From the NCBI GenBank assembly GCA_029202405.1, contig CP119312.1:439001-503000 (forward strand): a stretch of DNA of 64,000 nt. Reading direction: 5' to 3'. Within the stretch, counting starts at the first letter, position 1. Each line of letters opens with the position of its first letter. The position numbers and the translations under genes were made by a program. This DNA is from Candidatus Devosia phytovorans (GTDB lineage: Bacteria; Pseudomonadota; Alphaproteobacteria; Rhizobiales; Devosiaceae). The notes beneath the pieces are model-generated. The model did no database searches. It worked only from the letters and a program-made list of their open reading frames with translations, and was not told the origin of the DNA. Below, one piece after another: positions 44,029-52,461 of this stretch.

Positions 44029-44102
44029 CCTATTGAATTCGAATTGCTTTTATAACTTGAGAGGCGTAGTCCGCTTACAGTCGACGTTCAGGAGGACAGC
44101 TC

Positions 44103-45368
44103 ATGATGCCATTCGGCAGACGCTCACTGCGCAATCTCGCCATTGCCTTTACCCTTACGGTTTCCCCCATTGCGGTGCATGCGCAGGCGCCGGCCGATGC
44201 CGATGTGCTGGCCAATTATGCCGATATCGCGCTGGCCGGGTACGAGGACTCGCTGACGACGGCCAAGGCGCTGGATGCAGCGGTAGATGCGCTGATCGCC
44301 AATCCGAGCGAAGAGACGCAGCAGGCGGCCAAGGATGCCTGGCTTGCTGCACGCGTGCCCTATCAGCAGACCGAGGCCTTCCGCTTCGGCAATCCGATCG
44401 TCGATGAGTGGGAAGGGCGCGTGAACGCCTGGCCGCTGGACGAGGGCATGATCGACTATGTCGACGCCAGCTATGGCAGCGAGAGCGACAGCAACGAGCT
44501 CTATGTGGCCGATGTGATTGCCAATCCGAAAGTCAGCATTGGTGGCGTCGAGGTGGATGCGACCGAGATCACGCCGGACCTGCTGCAGAATACGCTGCAG
44601 GAAGCTGCTGGCGTCGAAGCCAATGTGGCGACTGGCTATCACGCCGTGGAATTCCTGCTTTGGGGCCAGGACCTGAACGGCACCGAGGCCGGCGCGGGTG
44701 CGCGTTCCTACACCGACTATTCTACGGCCGAGCATGCCGATCGCCGCGCCGCCTATTTGAAGGCTGCCTCGACACTGCTGGTCAGCGATCTCGAAGAGAT
44801 GGTGGCCAATTGGACGGCGGATGGCGCGGCTCGCGCGGCGCTCGAAGAGCAGGGCATTTCGACGATCCTGACCGGCATGGGTTCGCTGAGCTTTGGCGAG
44901 CTGGCTGGCGAGCGCATGAAGCTGGGCCTCCTGCTGCATGACCCGGAAGAAGAGCATGACTGCTTCTCGGACAATACGCATAACTCGCATCTCAATGATG
45001 CGATCGGAATCCAGAATGTCTATCTGGGCAAGTATACGCGGATCGACGGCAGCGTGGTCGAAGGTCCGTCGCTGTCGGAAGTGATTGCGGCCAAGGACGC
45101 CGCGCTCGATACCGAGCTCAAGGGCCTGCTCGACGATACGCTGGTCAAGATGCATGCCATGGCCGATCGTGCCGAAGGCGGCGAGGCTTATGACCAGCAG
45201 ATCGGCGAAGGCAATGCCGAGGGCAATGCGGTGGTGCAGGCGGCGATCGATGGGTTGATTGCCCAGACGCGTGGCATCGAGCGTGCCGTTGCGGTGCTGG
45301 AACTCAGCGATGCGGTGACCATCGAGGACAGCGACTCGCTGAGCAATCCGGACGCCGTGTTCGAGTAA
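44103..45368 (+). CDS. Imelysin-family iron-related periplasmic protein
   Basis: A 421-residue imelysin/peptidase M75 protein with a signal peptide (about 1-28). The GxHxxE signature appears as GYHAVEFLLWG near residue 179, and HDCFSDNTHNSH lies near residue 285. Relatives (IrpA/EfeO-like) are iron-regulated and thought to bind or help import iron; peptidase activity is doubtful. GGAGG lies just upstream. An Irr-type box precedes it, and it heads a run of four genes (imelysin, di-heme DUF1111, imelysin, DUF1513), a recurrent iron-uptake-linked set. Confidence 0.92.
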   Translation: MMPFGRRSLRNLAIAFTLTVSPIAVHAQAPADADVLANYADIALAGYEDSLTTAKALDAAVDALIANPSEETQQAAKDAWLAARVPYQQTEAFRFGNPIVDEWEGRVNAWPLDEGMIDYVDASYGSESDSNELYVADVIANPKVSIGGVEVDATEITPDLLQNTLQEAAGVEANVATGYHAVEFLLWGQDLNGTEAGAGARSYTDYSTAEHADRRAAYLKAASTLLVSDLEEMVANWTADGAARAALEEQGISTILTGMGSLSFGELAGERMKLGLLLHDPEEEHDCFSDNTHNSHLNDAIGIQNVYLGKYTRIDGSVVEGPSLSEVIAAKDAALDTELKGLLDDTLVKMHAMADRAEGGEAYDQQIGEGNAEGNAVVQAAIDGLIAQTRGIERAVAVLELSDAVTIEDSDSLSNPDAVFE

Positions 45369-45470
45369 GCAAATCGGCCATCACCGGTTTGGTCCGGTGA
45401 TGGCTTCCCGTGTTAAGGTGCGAGCTCAGGCGGCATCCGGCTCGCAGCCCATGAACTATGTAGACCTTCG

Positions 45471-46979
45471 ATGAGAATGCCCTTCAGTCTCGTTCTCGCC
45501 GCGCTGCTGGCCGGCGGAATGGTGTTCGCGCAGGATGCCGCCCTGCGCAGCGATTTGACGCCTGAGGACCTGGCGCGGGTGCAGGCGGTGACGCGGCCGA
45601 CGACGGATTTTTCCAAGCCGGAGGGGTCGGAAAAGCGTCCTGCTGGCAAGGGAACGACGCAGTTCAGTGTCAATGCAGACTCGTTCAGCCATTTCCTCGA
45701 CAACCTGAGCTTCGAGCAGGAAGAGCAGTTCAAGCTGGGCAATGCGCTGTTCCGCAAGATCTGGGTGTCCTCGCCCAGTTCGACGCAGGCGTCAGATGGG
45801 TTGGGGCCGCTGTTCAATGCGCGCGGGTGCCAGAGCTGTCATCTGAAAGACGGGCGTGGGCACCCGCCGTTTCCGGGTGCGGAAAATGTATCGATGTTCC
45901 TGAGGCTCTCGGTGCCGCCCGGCGAGGACGACACGCGACTGGCGATGGACGGGGTGATCGCCGGGGAAGTCGGCGATCCGGTCTATGGTACACAGCTGCA
46001 GGATTTCGCCGTGCCGGGGCTGAAGTCGGAAGGGCGGATGGTGATCGACTATGCCGACCTGCCGGTGACGCTGGGTGATGGCGAGGTGGTGACGCTGCGG
46101 GCGCCGACCTATTCGGTGGCAGATCTCAACTATGGGCCGTTGGCCGATGACGTAATGATCTCGCCGCGCGTGGCCAATCCCATGATCGGGTTGGGGCTGG
46201 TGGAGCAGATTCCGGCAGAGGATATTCTGGCGCATGCCGATCCCGAGGACCTTGATGGCGACGGGATTTCGGGCAAGCCGAACTGGACGGTGGACCCCGT
46301 CAACAATTCGGTCATGCTGGGGCGGTTTGGCTGGAAGGCGGGCAATGCCACGATCCGCGCGCAGGCGGCTTCGGCCTTTGCGGGGGATATCGGGATTTCG
46401 ACGCCGCTGGTGAACCTGCCGCATGGCGATTGCACGGAAAACCAGCCGGCGTGCCTGGCGTTGCCGACGGGCGAACAGGAGCGGCTCGGCGTGTCGGAGG
46501 CGCCTGATCCGGTGCTGGACCTGGTGACGTTCTATTCGCAGACGCTGGGCGTGCCGGAGCGGCGCGATGTGGATGATCCGGCAGTGCTGCGCGGCAAGGA
46601 AGCGTTTTACACAGCCGGTTGCTCGAGCTGCCATGTGCCGAAATTCGTGACCAGCCGGAATGGTGACAATCCGGCGCTGCAGTTTCAGCTGATCTGGCCC
46701 TATTCGGATTTCCTGCTGCATGATATGGGCGAGGGCCTAGCCGATCATCGTCCCGAAGGGCAGGCGGACGGCTATGAATGGCGCACGCCGCCGCTCTGGG
46801 GCGTGGGGCTCACGCAAGCTGTTTCGGGCCATACATTTTTCCTGCATGATGGGCGGGCGCGCAATCTGACCGAGGCCATCCTGTGGCACGGTGGGGAGGC
46901 GCAGGCGGCGCGAGACGGGTTCGCGGCCATGTCCAAATCCACGCGCGATGATCTCATCGCCTTTCTGGAATCGCTCTGA
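45471..46979 (+). CDS. Di-heme c-type cytochrome, DUF1111 (thiol oxidoreductase-like)
   Basis: A 502-residue periplasmic protein with signal peptide (about 1-20) and two covalent heme motifs, CQSCH at 120-124 and CSSCH at 384-388, as in DUF1111 'di-heme oxidoreductase' proteins related to MauG/cytochrome c peroxidases. It probably moves electrons for iron oxidation or reduction in the imelysin system; that role is inferred from constant co-occurrence. It ends in a TGATG overlap with the next imelysin gene, indicating coupled translation. Confidence 0.92.
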   Translation: MRMPFSLVLAALLAGGMVFAQDAALRSDLTPEDLARVQAVTRPTTDFSKPEGSEKRPAGKGTTQFSVNADSFSHFLDNLSFEQEEQFKLGNALFRKIWVSSPSSTQASDGLGPLFNARGCQSCHLKDGRGHPPFPGAENVSMFLRLSVPPGEDDTRLAMDGVIAGEVGDPVYGTQLQDFAVPGLKSEGRMVIDYADLPVTLGDGEVVTLRAPTYSVADLNYGPLADDVMISPRVANPMIGLGLVEQIPAEDILAHADPEDLDGDGISGKPNWTVDPVNNSVMLGRFGWKAGNATIRAQAASAFAGDIGISTPLVNLPHGDCTENQPACLALPTGEQERLGVSEAPDPVLDLVTFYSQTLGVPERRDVDDPAVLRGKEAFYTAGCSSCHVPKFVTSRNGDNPALQFQLIWPYSDFLLHDMGEGLADHRPEGQADGYEWRTPPLWGVGLTQAVSGHTFFLHDGRARNLTEAILWHGGEAQAARDGFAAMSKSTRDDLIAFLESL

Positions 46980-48046
46980 TGCGCAAACTGCTTGCCCTGC
47001 TGCTGATGTTGGTCGTGACACCGGCCCATGCCCAGGCACCGACGGAGAGCGAGGTGCTGGCCGCAGCGGTCAATCAGGTGATCCGGCCCAATCTGGCCGA
47101 GTTCAAGCGCGGTGCGAGCGGGCTCGAAGTTGCCATGGGCGCGCTCTGCGCCGTGCCGTCAGCAGACACTCTGGCCGTTGCCCAACAGCAATTTGGCTTC
47201 GCAGCAGAGGCCTATGGTCGGGTGGAATTCCTGCGCATCGGGCCGCTAATGGAAGAGAACCGGGTGGACCGGTTGCTGTTCTTTCCCGATCGCAAGGGGA
47301 TCGGGTTGCGACAGGTGCAGGCGATCCTGGCGGAAGAGGACGATACGGCCACATCAGTGACGACGCTGCGCGAGAAAAGCGTGGCGGTGCAGGGCTTTGG
47401 GGCGCTGGAATTCGTGCTGTTCGGCACGGATTTCGAGCTGTTGCAGGGTGAGGGCGGTGAATTCCGCTGCCGGTTCGGCGAAGCGATCGCGCAGAATATC
47501 AGTCGCATGGCGGACGAGTTGGCGATGGGCTGGTATCGCTATGACGGCGTCGCTGCGCATCTGATGCGGCCGAACCGGGACTATGTCGACTATCGGACGG
47601 AAACCGAGTCGCTCGAAGCGCTGGTGGGGCTGATATCGCATGGGCTGGAAGCGGTGCGGGACACGCGGATCAATCCCTTCATCGCGCAGGGCGATGCGGC
47701 GGCCAAGCCAAAGCAGGCGCTGTTCTGGCGCTCAAAACTGACCTTATCGATGATAAAGGCCAATGTGGAGGGCATGGAGCAGCTGGTGGCCGTGTCGGGC
47801 ATGGCACGGGCCGTCGGCGCGGATCAGGCGGGACTGGATAATTCCATCGCCTTCGAATTTTCCAATGCGCACAGGGCGATAGATCTGGTGACGCTGCCGG
47901 TGGACCAGGCGGTGGTCGATGCCAAGCAAGCGGCGGCGCTCAGTTATCTGGTGATCGTGACGCAGTCGCTGCAGGCGCAGGTGGGCGAGCAATTGTCGGC
48001 GGCGCTGGGGCTTTCGGTGGGTTTTTCGTCGCTGGATGGGGATTGA
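46979..48046 (+). CDS. Second imelysin-family protein
   Basis: A 355-residue imelysin-fold protein with a signal peptide (about 1-18, ending AHAQ). The GxHxxE motif is not intact here (GFGALEFVLFG occupies its place), so it is a divergent partner of the first imelysin. Such paired imelysins flank DUF1111 proteins in many proteobacteria. Start and preceding stop overlap by one base. Confidence 0.87.
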   Translation: MRKLLALLLMLVVTPAHAQAPTESEVLAAAVNQVIRPNLAEFKRGASGLEVAMGALCAVPSADTLAVAQQQFGFAAEAYGRVEFLRIGPLMEENRVDRLLFFPDRKGIGLRQVQAILAEEDDTATSVTTLREKSVAVQGFGALEFVLFGTDFELLQGEGGEFRCRFGEAIAQNISRMADELAMGWYRYDGVAAHLMRPNRDYVDYRTETESLEALVGLISHGLEAVRDTRINPFIAQGDAAAKPKQALFWRSKLTLSMIKANVEGMEQLVAVSGMARAVGADQAGLDNSIAFEFSNAHRAIDLVTLPVDQAVVDAKQAAALSYLVIVTQSLQAQVGEQLSAALGLSVGFSSLDGD

Positions 48047-48049
48047 GCC

Positions 48050-49141
48050 ATGTGGCAGCGGCGGGCGTTTTTGAAGTCAGCAGGCCTGGGTTTTGCTGCA
48101 AGCCTGCTGCCGCGACAGCTTGCGGCGCTGGAGCGGAGCGAGCTGGTGTTTGCCAGTTCGATCCAGACGTCGAGCGGTGGTTATGGCGCGGTGCTGCTGA
48201 GCGAGCGCGGCGATGTGATCTCGTCGATCGACCTGCCTGATCGCGGACACGATATCACCATCAGTCCCGAGGCGGGGCGCGGGGTGGTGTTTGCGCGCCA
48301 GCCGGGAACGTTTGCGCTGGTGTTCGATCCAAGCGGGCGCGAGGCGCCGGTGACGCTGACGTCCATCGAGGGGCGGCACTATTACGGGCATGGCGTGTTT
48401 TCGCCGGATGGGCGGCTGCTCTATGCCACGGAAAGCGATTTCGAGGCGGCGCAGGGCGTGATCGGCATTTATGACGCGACGGACGGCTATCGGCGGATCG
48501 GCGAGTTTCCGACCTATGGTACGGGGCCGCATGAAATGCTGCTGATGCCCGATGGCGTGACCTTCGTTGTCGCCAATGGCGGGATCGAGACGCATCCCGA
48601 CTATGGGCGGGCCGAGCTCAACCTCGATACGATGGATCCGTCGGTGGTGTTCGTCGATCGGCGGGATGGCAGGCTGGTCGGGCAATTGCGGCTCGATGCG
48701 GGGCTGCATCAGCTGTCGATCCGGCATATGGCGGTGGATGTGCGGGGGCGGGTTTGGTTTGGTTGCCAGTATCGCGGCCAGCCGAGCGACAGCCCGCAAC
48801 TGGTGGGCTATGCCACGATGGATGGCGTGATCGAGCTGGTGGAACTGCCGCCAGGCACGCTGGCGGATCTGCGCAATTATGTTGGGTCGGTGGCCGTGTC
48901 AGGCGATGGTGGGACGGTTGCCGTTTCGTCGCCCGAGGGCAATCTGCTGGTGGCAATCGATGTCGAGGGGAAGCGGCCAGTGCTGGTGGAAACGCTGCGC
49001 AATGGCTGTGGGCTTGCGGCTGATGAGGGCGGGTTTGTGGCGACCAGCGGCATGGGCGAGATGATCGGCATAGCCGGGGCCGAGCGCGATGTGCAGCAGT
49101 TCGATTTCCTGTTCGACAACCACATGTTACGGGTTGGCTAG
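48050..49141 (+). CDS. DUF1513 beta-propeller-like protein with Tat-type leader
   Basis: A 363-residue protein with an N-terminal QRRAFLK Tat-like motif followed by a hydrophobic stretch, predicting export folded. The body has repeated strand patterns (HDITISPEAGRGVVFAR, HGVFSPDGRLLYATES) typical of a beta-propeller, as in DUF1513. It starts three bases after the second imelysin and closes the iron operon. It may carry a metal cofactor, which would explain Tat export; no ligand set can be identified. Confidence 0.87.
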   Translation: MWQRRAFLKSAGLGFAASLLPRQLAALERSELVFASSIQTSSGGYGAVLLSERGDVISSIDLPDRGHDITISPEAGRGVVFARQPGTFALVFDPSGREAPVTLTSIEGRHYYGHGVFSPDGRLLYATESDFEAAQGVIGIYDATDGYRRIGEFPTYGTGPHEMLLMPDGVTFVVANGGIETHPDYGRAELNLDTMDPSVVFVDRRDGRLVGQLRLDAGLHQLSIRHMAVDVRGRVWFGCQYRGQPSDSPQLVGYATMDGVIELVELPPGTLADLRNYVGSVAVSGDGGTVAVSSPEGNLLVAIDVEGKRPVLVETLRNGCGLAADEGGFVATSGMGEMIGIAGAERDVQQFDFLFDNHMLRVG

Positions 49142-49159
49142 GGCGTCGTTATCGCTTTG

Positions 49160-49167
49160 TTAACCAT
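49160..49167 (+). promoter_or_regulatory. CtrA-like half site upstream of mipZ
   Basis: TTAACCAT, the common CtrA half-site, lies 52 bases before the mipZ start. A single 8-mer is weak evidence on its own. Confidence 0.4.
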
Positions 49168-49218
49168 GCGGGCACTTCATGGATCGGGAGGGTGGGTCCC
49201 TGATTTGGAGTGACGGGC

Positions 49219-50058
49219 ATGGCGCAGAATGGCGCGCATATCATTGCGGTGGGTAACGAAAAGGGCGGTTCGGGCAAGTCGACCACGGCGCTGCACCTGG
49301 CGGTCTATCTGCTGCACCAGGGCCATCGCGTCGCCACCATGGATGTCGACAGCCGCCAGCAGACGCTGACGCGCTATGTGCGCAATCGCCGGACCACGGT
49401 GGAGGCGACGGGCCGCGACGTGCCGATGCCAAAGCATGTGCACCTGCCGACGGCCTGGGGCGATTCCATCCGCGAGAACCAGAAGATCGAGCTGGACCTG
49501 TTCACGCGCGCCATGGACGGGCTGCGCGGCGAGGTCGACTTCATCGTCATCGACACGCCCGGCTTCGACGGCAATCTGCAGCGGCTGGCGCATGGTTTTG
49601 CCGACACGCTGGTGACGCCGATCAATGATTCCATGATCGACCTCGACGTGCTGGCCAAGATCGATCCGGCGACGGGCGAGCCGATCGAGACCAGCCCCTA
49701 TACGCGCAATGTGCAGAAGGCGCGGGCCGAGCGGCTGGCGCAGACCGGCAAGGGCGTCGACTGGGTGCTGATGCGCAACCGCATTTCGAACCTGGGATCG
49801 CGCAATGCCAGCCAGGTGCAGGAGACGATCGAAAAGCTGGCGCAACGCATTGGTTGCCGCGTGGCGGACGGGATTGCCGAGCGCGTCATCTTTCGCTCAT
49901 TGTTCCCCATTGGCATGACCGTATTCGATCCGCTGGAGGCCGATGTGCTGGGCAGCGCGCCGAGCATGTCGCATGTCAATGCGCGGGCGGAATATCGCGG
50001 GCTGGTGGCGGCGCTGAACTTGCCGTTGCCGGGCGAGCCGATGAAGTTGTCGGCCTAG
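49219..50058 (+). CDS. mipZ: Division-plane positioning ATPase MipZ
   Basis: A 279-residue ParA/MinD-family ATPase that forms gradients from the cell poles and blocks FtsZ ring assembly away from midcell in alphaproteobacteria. It has the deviant Walker A GNEKGGSGKSTT near residue 10, DVDSRQQTLTRYV, and the Walker B region FIVIDTPGFDGNL. The ATG at 49219 has GGAG nine bases upstream; a GTG at 49210 does not. It is convergent with, and overlaps by four bases, a small unknown gene. Cell-cycle control by CtrA is plausible from the upstream half-site. Confidence 0.95.
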   Translation: MAQNGAHIIAVGNEKGGSGKSTTALHLAVYLLHQGHRVATMDVDSRQQTLTRYVRNRRTTVEATGRDVPMPKHVHLPTAWGDSIRENQKIELDLFTRAMDGLRGEVDFIVIDTPGFDGNLQRLAHGFADTLVTPINDSMIDLDVLAKIDPATGEPIETSPYTRNVQKARAERLAQTGKGVDWVLMRNRISNLGSRNASQVQETIEKLAQRIGCRVADGIAERVIFRSLFPIGMTVFDPLEADVLGSAPSMSHVNARAEYRGLVAALNLPLPGEPMKLSA

Positions 50059-50240
50059 CTGCGCAGCAGGTTGCGGTAGAGCATGGCCAGTGACTGACCA
50101 GCATTTCTGGCTGCTGCCGTGACGGTTTCCAGCAGGGTCGGCGGATCCCGATAGTTGCGCATCATGGCTTCGGCGATGCGATAGCCCTCTCGGACAATGC
50201 GGCGTTCATCGAGCGGCAGGCCGATGGATGGTACGCGCAT
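50055..50240 (-). CDS. Small unknown protein beside mipZ
   Basis: A 61-residue soluble protein (MRVPSIGLPLDERRIVREGY...MLYRNLLRS) with mostly helical, charged composition. The ATG at 50240 is chosen because GAGGAG lies seven bases upstream; the ATG at 50258 has no site. No family is recognised. A CtrA-like element lies 21-35 bases upstream. It overlaps the mipZ stop by four bases, tail to tail. Confidence 0.65.
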   Translation of the reverse strand: MRVPSIGLPLDERRIVREGYRIAEAMMRNYRDPPTLLETVTAAARNAGQSLAMLYRNLLRS

Positions 50241-50260
50241 TTTGGGCTCCTCGCTCATGG

Positions 50261-50275
50261 TTTACGAAACCTTAA
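50261..50275 (-). promoter_or_regulatory. CtrA-like site upstream of the small gene
   Basis: On the minus strand TTAA-GGTTTCG-TAAA, one mismatch from the CtrA full site TTAA-N7-TTAA, 21 bases upstream of the start at 50240. Confidence 0.45.
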
Positions 50276-50341
50276 CACGAGGCGCGCGGACGGGAAGGCC
50301 CGTCTGCGGCTATGGTTTACGGCGGCCCGGCCGGTGGGTGG

Positions 50342-50869
50342 CTATTGGAAAGCCAAGGGTGCGGCGGCCTTGAAGGCGGTCTGAGCGAGGCTATCGACCT
50401 GCTCCTGATCGGCGCCATAGACGCGGACGATCAGCTGGTGGCCGTCGTCCCAGAGCTGGTAGGTTGCTGAAAAGTCGCCGGTTGCGCCCTTTGCGCTGGT
50501 CTTGAAACCTTTGGCACTGGCGAAATCCAAAGTCTCGGTGCCGTAATATTCGGCGACATTGCCGAGCTGGGCCGCATTGGCCTGGCCGATCTCGGTCCAG
50601 GTCTCGGCAGTAGTTTCGCCCGAATGGACGCGGCCACCGGTGCCGTCATCAGGGCGGGCCTGGACCTGCAGCATCAGGGTTTCGTCGCAGCCGGAACACA
50701 TGCCGATGTAGTCGCCGTCATTGACGCCGGCCAGCCAGTCTGGTGCGGCGACGCCTTCGATGGTCAGGTCTGACCAGTCGGGGTCAAGGAATTCGGCAAA
50801 GGCGGGCAGGGGCGCGAAGAGGGCAAGGACGGCAAAGGCTCCGGCAAGGCGGGCAAACGGCTTCGGCAT
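50342..50869 (-). CDS. Secreted protein of unknown function
   Basis: A 175-residue exported protein with a signal peptide (about 1-24, cleaved after APAFA). The mature part has a CSGC pair (about residues 58-61) and a C-terminal mixed alpha/beta region (TYQLWDDGHQLIVRVYGAD). The ATG at 50869 has GGGAG upstream. No domain is recognised. It stands alone between mipZ's partner and thuR. Confidence 0.7.
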   Translation of the reverse strand: MPKPFARLAGAFAVLALFAPLPAFAEFLDPDWSDLTIEGVAAPDWLAGVNDGDYIGMCSGCDETLMLQVQARPDDGTGGRVHSGETTAETWTEIGQANAAQLGNVAEYYGTETLDFASAKGFKTSAKGATGDFSATYQLWDDGHQLIVRVYGADQEQVDSLAQTAFKAAAPLAFQ

Positions 50870-50944
50870 GGAATACTCCCGGTCAGCAATGGCGGGATAA
50901 TAGGCCATGGATTTTGACTGCAAGATGATGGCGGAACTGAAAAA

Positions 50945-51964
50945 TCAGCTGGCGGGCGCGGGGCCGGTGCTTTCGCGCAGCACCAGTTCCACGGGCCAGA
51001 GTTCGTGCACGTCCTCGATGGGCTTGCCGGCCATGATCTGGAGGATCAATTCGGCAACGCGGGTGCCGGCCTGTCGGATGGAGGAGCGGGTCGTCGACAT
51101 GGTGGGGTACATGTTGTCGGCGTTGAGATAGGAGAAGACATCGTCATGGGCGATCATGGAAATGTCCTTGCCCAGGACCAGCCCGGCCTGGCGAATGGCG
51201 CGGAAGACGCCCAACGCTGTCATCATCGAGCCGGCCAGAAAGGCGGTGGGGCGGGGGCGCAGTTCGAGCATGGCCTGCGCCATGCGGAAGGCGATTTCGT
51301 CGGTGAAGATGGAATTGCTCATCAACGCCGGATCGAAGGGAATGCCCCGGGCCGAGAGGGCGGCCAGGTAGCCGATCTCGCGATGTTCGGCAAAGGTGCG
51401 GCCCTTGACGCCATTGAGCAGAGCGATGCGACGATGGCCGAGGTCGAGCAGGTGGGTAGTGGCGCGTTCGACCGCGCCGGTATTGTCGATGTCGAGCCAG
51501 GCGATGGGGCGACTGATGTTGGTGCGGCCATGCAGGATGAAGGGCAGGCCGAGGTCGAGCAGCAGTTCGGCCCGCTCATCGTTGAGTGTGGGTGAACTGA
51601 TGACGAAGGCGTCGACCTTCTGGCTGGCCGCCGCGCGGCGATAGACGGCCAGCTCCTCCTGGTAACTCGAAACGGTGGTGAAGAGGATATCGAGTTCTTC
51701 GAGGGCGAGGCGGGCGCTCATACCGCCGAGGAATTCGGTGGTGTGAGGGCCGAACTCATTGGCGCCATGCAGCACCATGCCGATGGCGCCGGAACGGCCG
51801 GTGGCAAGGCGCAGGGCGCTGGCGTTGGGGCGATAGCCGAGGCGGGCCGCGGTTTCGGCGACGCGCAGGCGCGTGGCCTCGTTGACTTCGGGATAGCCAT
51901 TGAGTGCCCGGCTCACGGTGGTTTGTGACAGGCCAAGGTGCTCGGCCAGATCCTTCAGTCTCAT
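50945..51964 (-). CDS. thuR: LacI-family regulator of the trehalose/maltose operon
   Basis: A 339-residue LacI-type regulator with an N-terminal helix-turn-helix (about 1-50, MRLKDLAEHLGLSQTTVSRALNGYPEVNEATRLRV) and a periplasmic-binding-protein-like effector domain (about 60-330). It diverges from thuEFGKAB and is probably its repressor, released by trehalose, maltose or a derivative. Two CAAAGCG-type operators lie in the 497-base gap. The ATG at 51964 is set by the HTH start; the ribosome site is weak. Confidence 0.88.
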   Translation of the reverse strand: MRLKDLAEHLGLSQTTVSRALNGYPEVNEATRLRVAETAARLGYRPNASALRLATGRSGAIGMVLHGANEFGPHTTEFLGGMSARLALEELDILFTTVSSYQEELAVYRRAAASQKVDAFVISSPTLNDERAELLLDLGLPFILHGRTNISRPIAWLDIDNTGAVERATTHLLDLGHRRIALLNGVKGRTFAEHREIGYLAALSARGIPFDPALMSNSIFTDEIAFRMAQAMLELRPRPTAFLAGSMMTALGVFRAIRQAGLVLGKDISMIAHDDVFSYLNADNMYPTMSTTRSSIRQAGTRVAELILQIMAGKPIEDVHELWPVELVLRESTGPAPAS

Positions 51965-52109
51965 TGCTGCCAACTGGCCCCGAGGTTCTGGCTTGACCGG
52001 TGTTTGTTGGCGGACGCACATTGGGGTGCATCCAGGCCCGGTTTGGCCAGCCTTTAGGGCATGCAGGCCGCCTTGAACAGCGGTTCCTGCGTCCTCCTCC
52101 TGCGGTTAT

Positions 52110-52123
52110 TCAAAGCGATTTCA
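52110..52123. promoter_or_regulatory. LacI-type operator, imperfect copy
   Basis: TCAAAGCGATTTCA resembles the perfect operator at 52326-52339 and lies 146 bases upstream of thuR. It may serve thuR autoregulation or looping. Confidence 0.6.
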
Positions 52124-52200
52124 AATTTTGGCGCAAGACCTGAATTTTCAGGCGGCATTCTGACGTGCGTACATCACGCCAAAATGCCCGGTCCGCCGAA

Positions 52201-52220
52201 GGTTCCATCACGATGGAACC
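52201..52220. repeat. Perfect 20-base palindrome in the thuR-thuE gap
   Basis: GGTTCCATC-AC-GATGGAACC (9+2+9) lies midway between the two LacI operators. No coding is seen in 51965-52461. It may bind a second regulator or form an RNA hairpin. The sequence does not match the LacI operators. Confidence 0.7.
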
Positions 52221-52291
52221 ATAAGTGATTGGTGGAGTTACGGTATTTGTCGGGCAACTTCGCAATTCCTAACAGGACGTTCACGAGTGGC

Positions 52292-52339
52292 TTGACAGAA
52301 AACTGTCGCTCTGTTTCTTTTTCACTCAAAGCGCTTTGA
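52292..52339 (+). promoter_or_regulatory. thuE promoter with LacI operator
   Basis: TTGACA (52292-52297) with a 17-base spacer to a weak TTCTTT precedes the perfect palindrome TCAAAGCGCTTTGA (52326-52339), the classic LacI-family operator. Its place over the start region suits repression. An inverted repeat GACAG-AAAA-CTGTC overlaps the -35. Confidence 0.72.
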
Positions 52340-52461
52340 AAACGTGGGCGGGACAGCCGCTGCGGTCAGTGCTTTAGGGAGGAGATTGGGGTTGGTCGCG
52401 CTTATGGCGCATGGCTGCCCGATCATGCCTCCCTTGCTTTGGTTCACTCGGGAGGTTTTTC

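Noticed and set aside
52201..52239. EcfG promoter starting from GGAAC inside the thu palindrome
   Set aside because: The -10 at the right spacing is AGTT rather than CGTT, and the GGAAC is explained by the palindrome itself.
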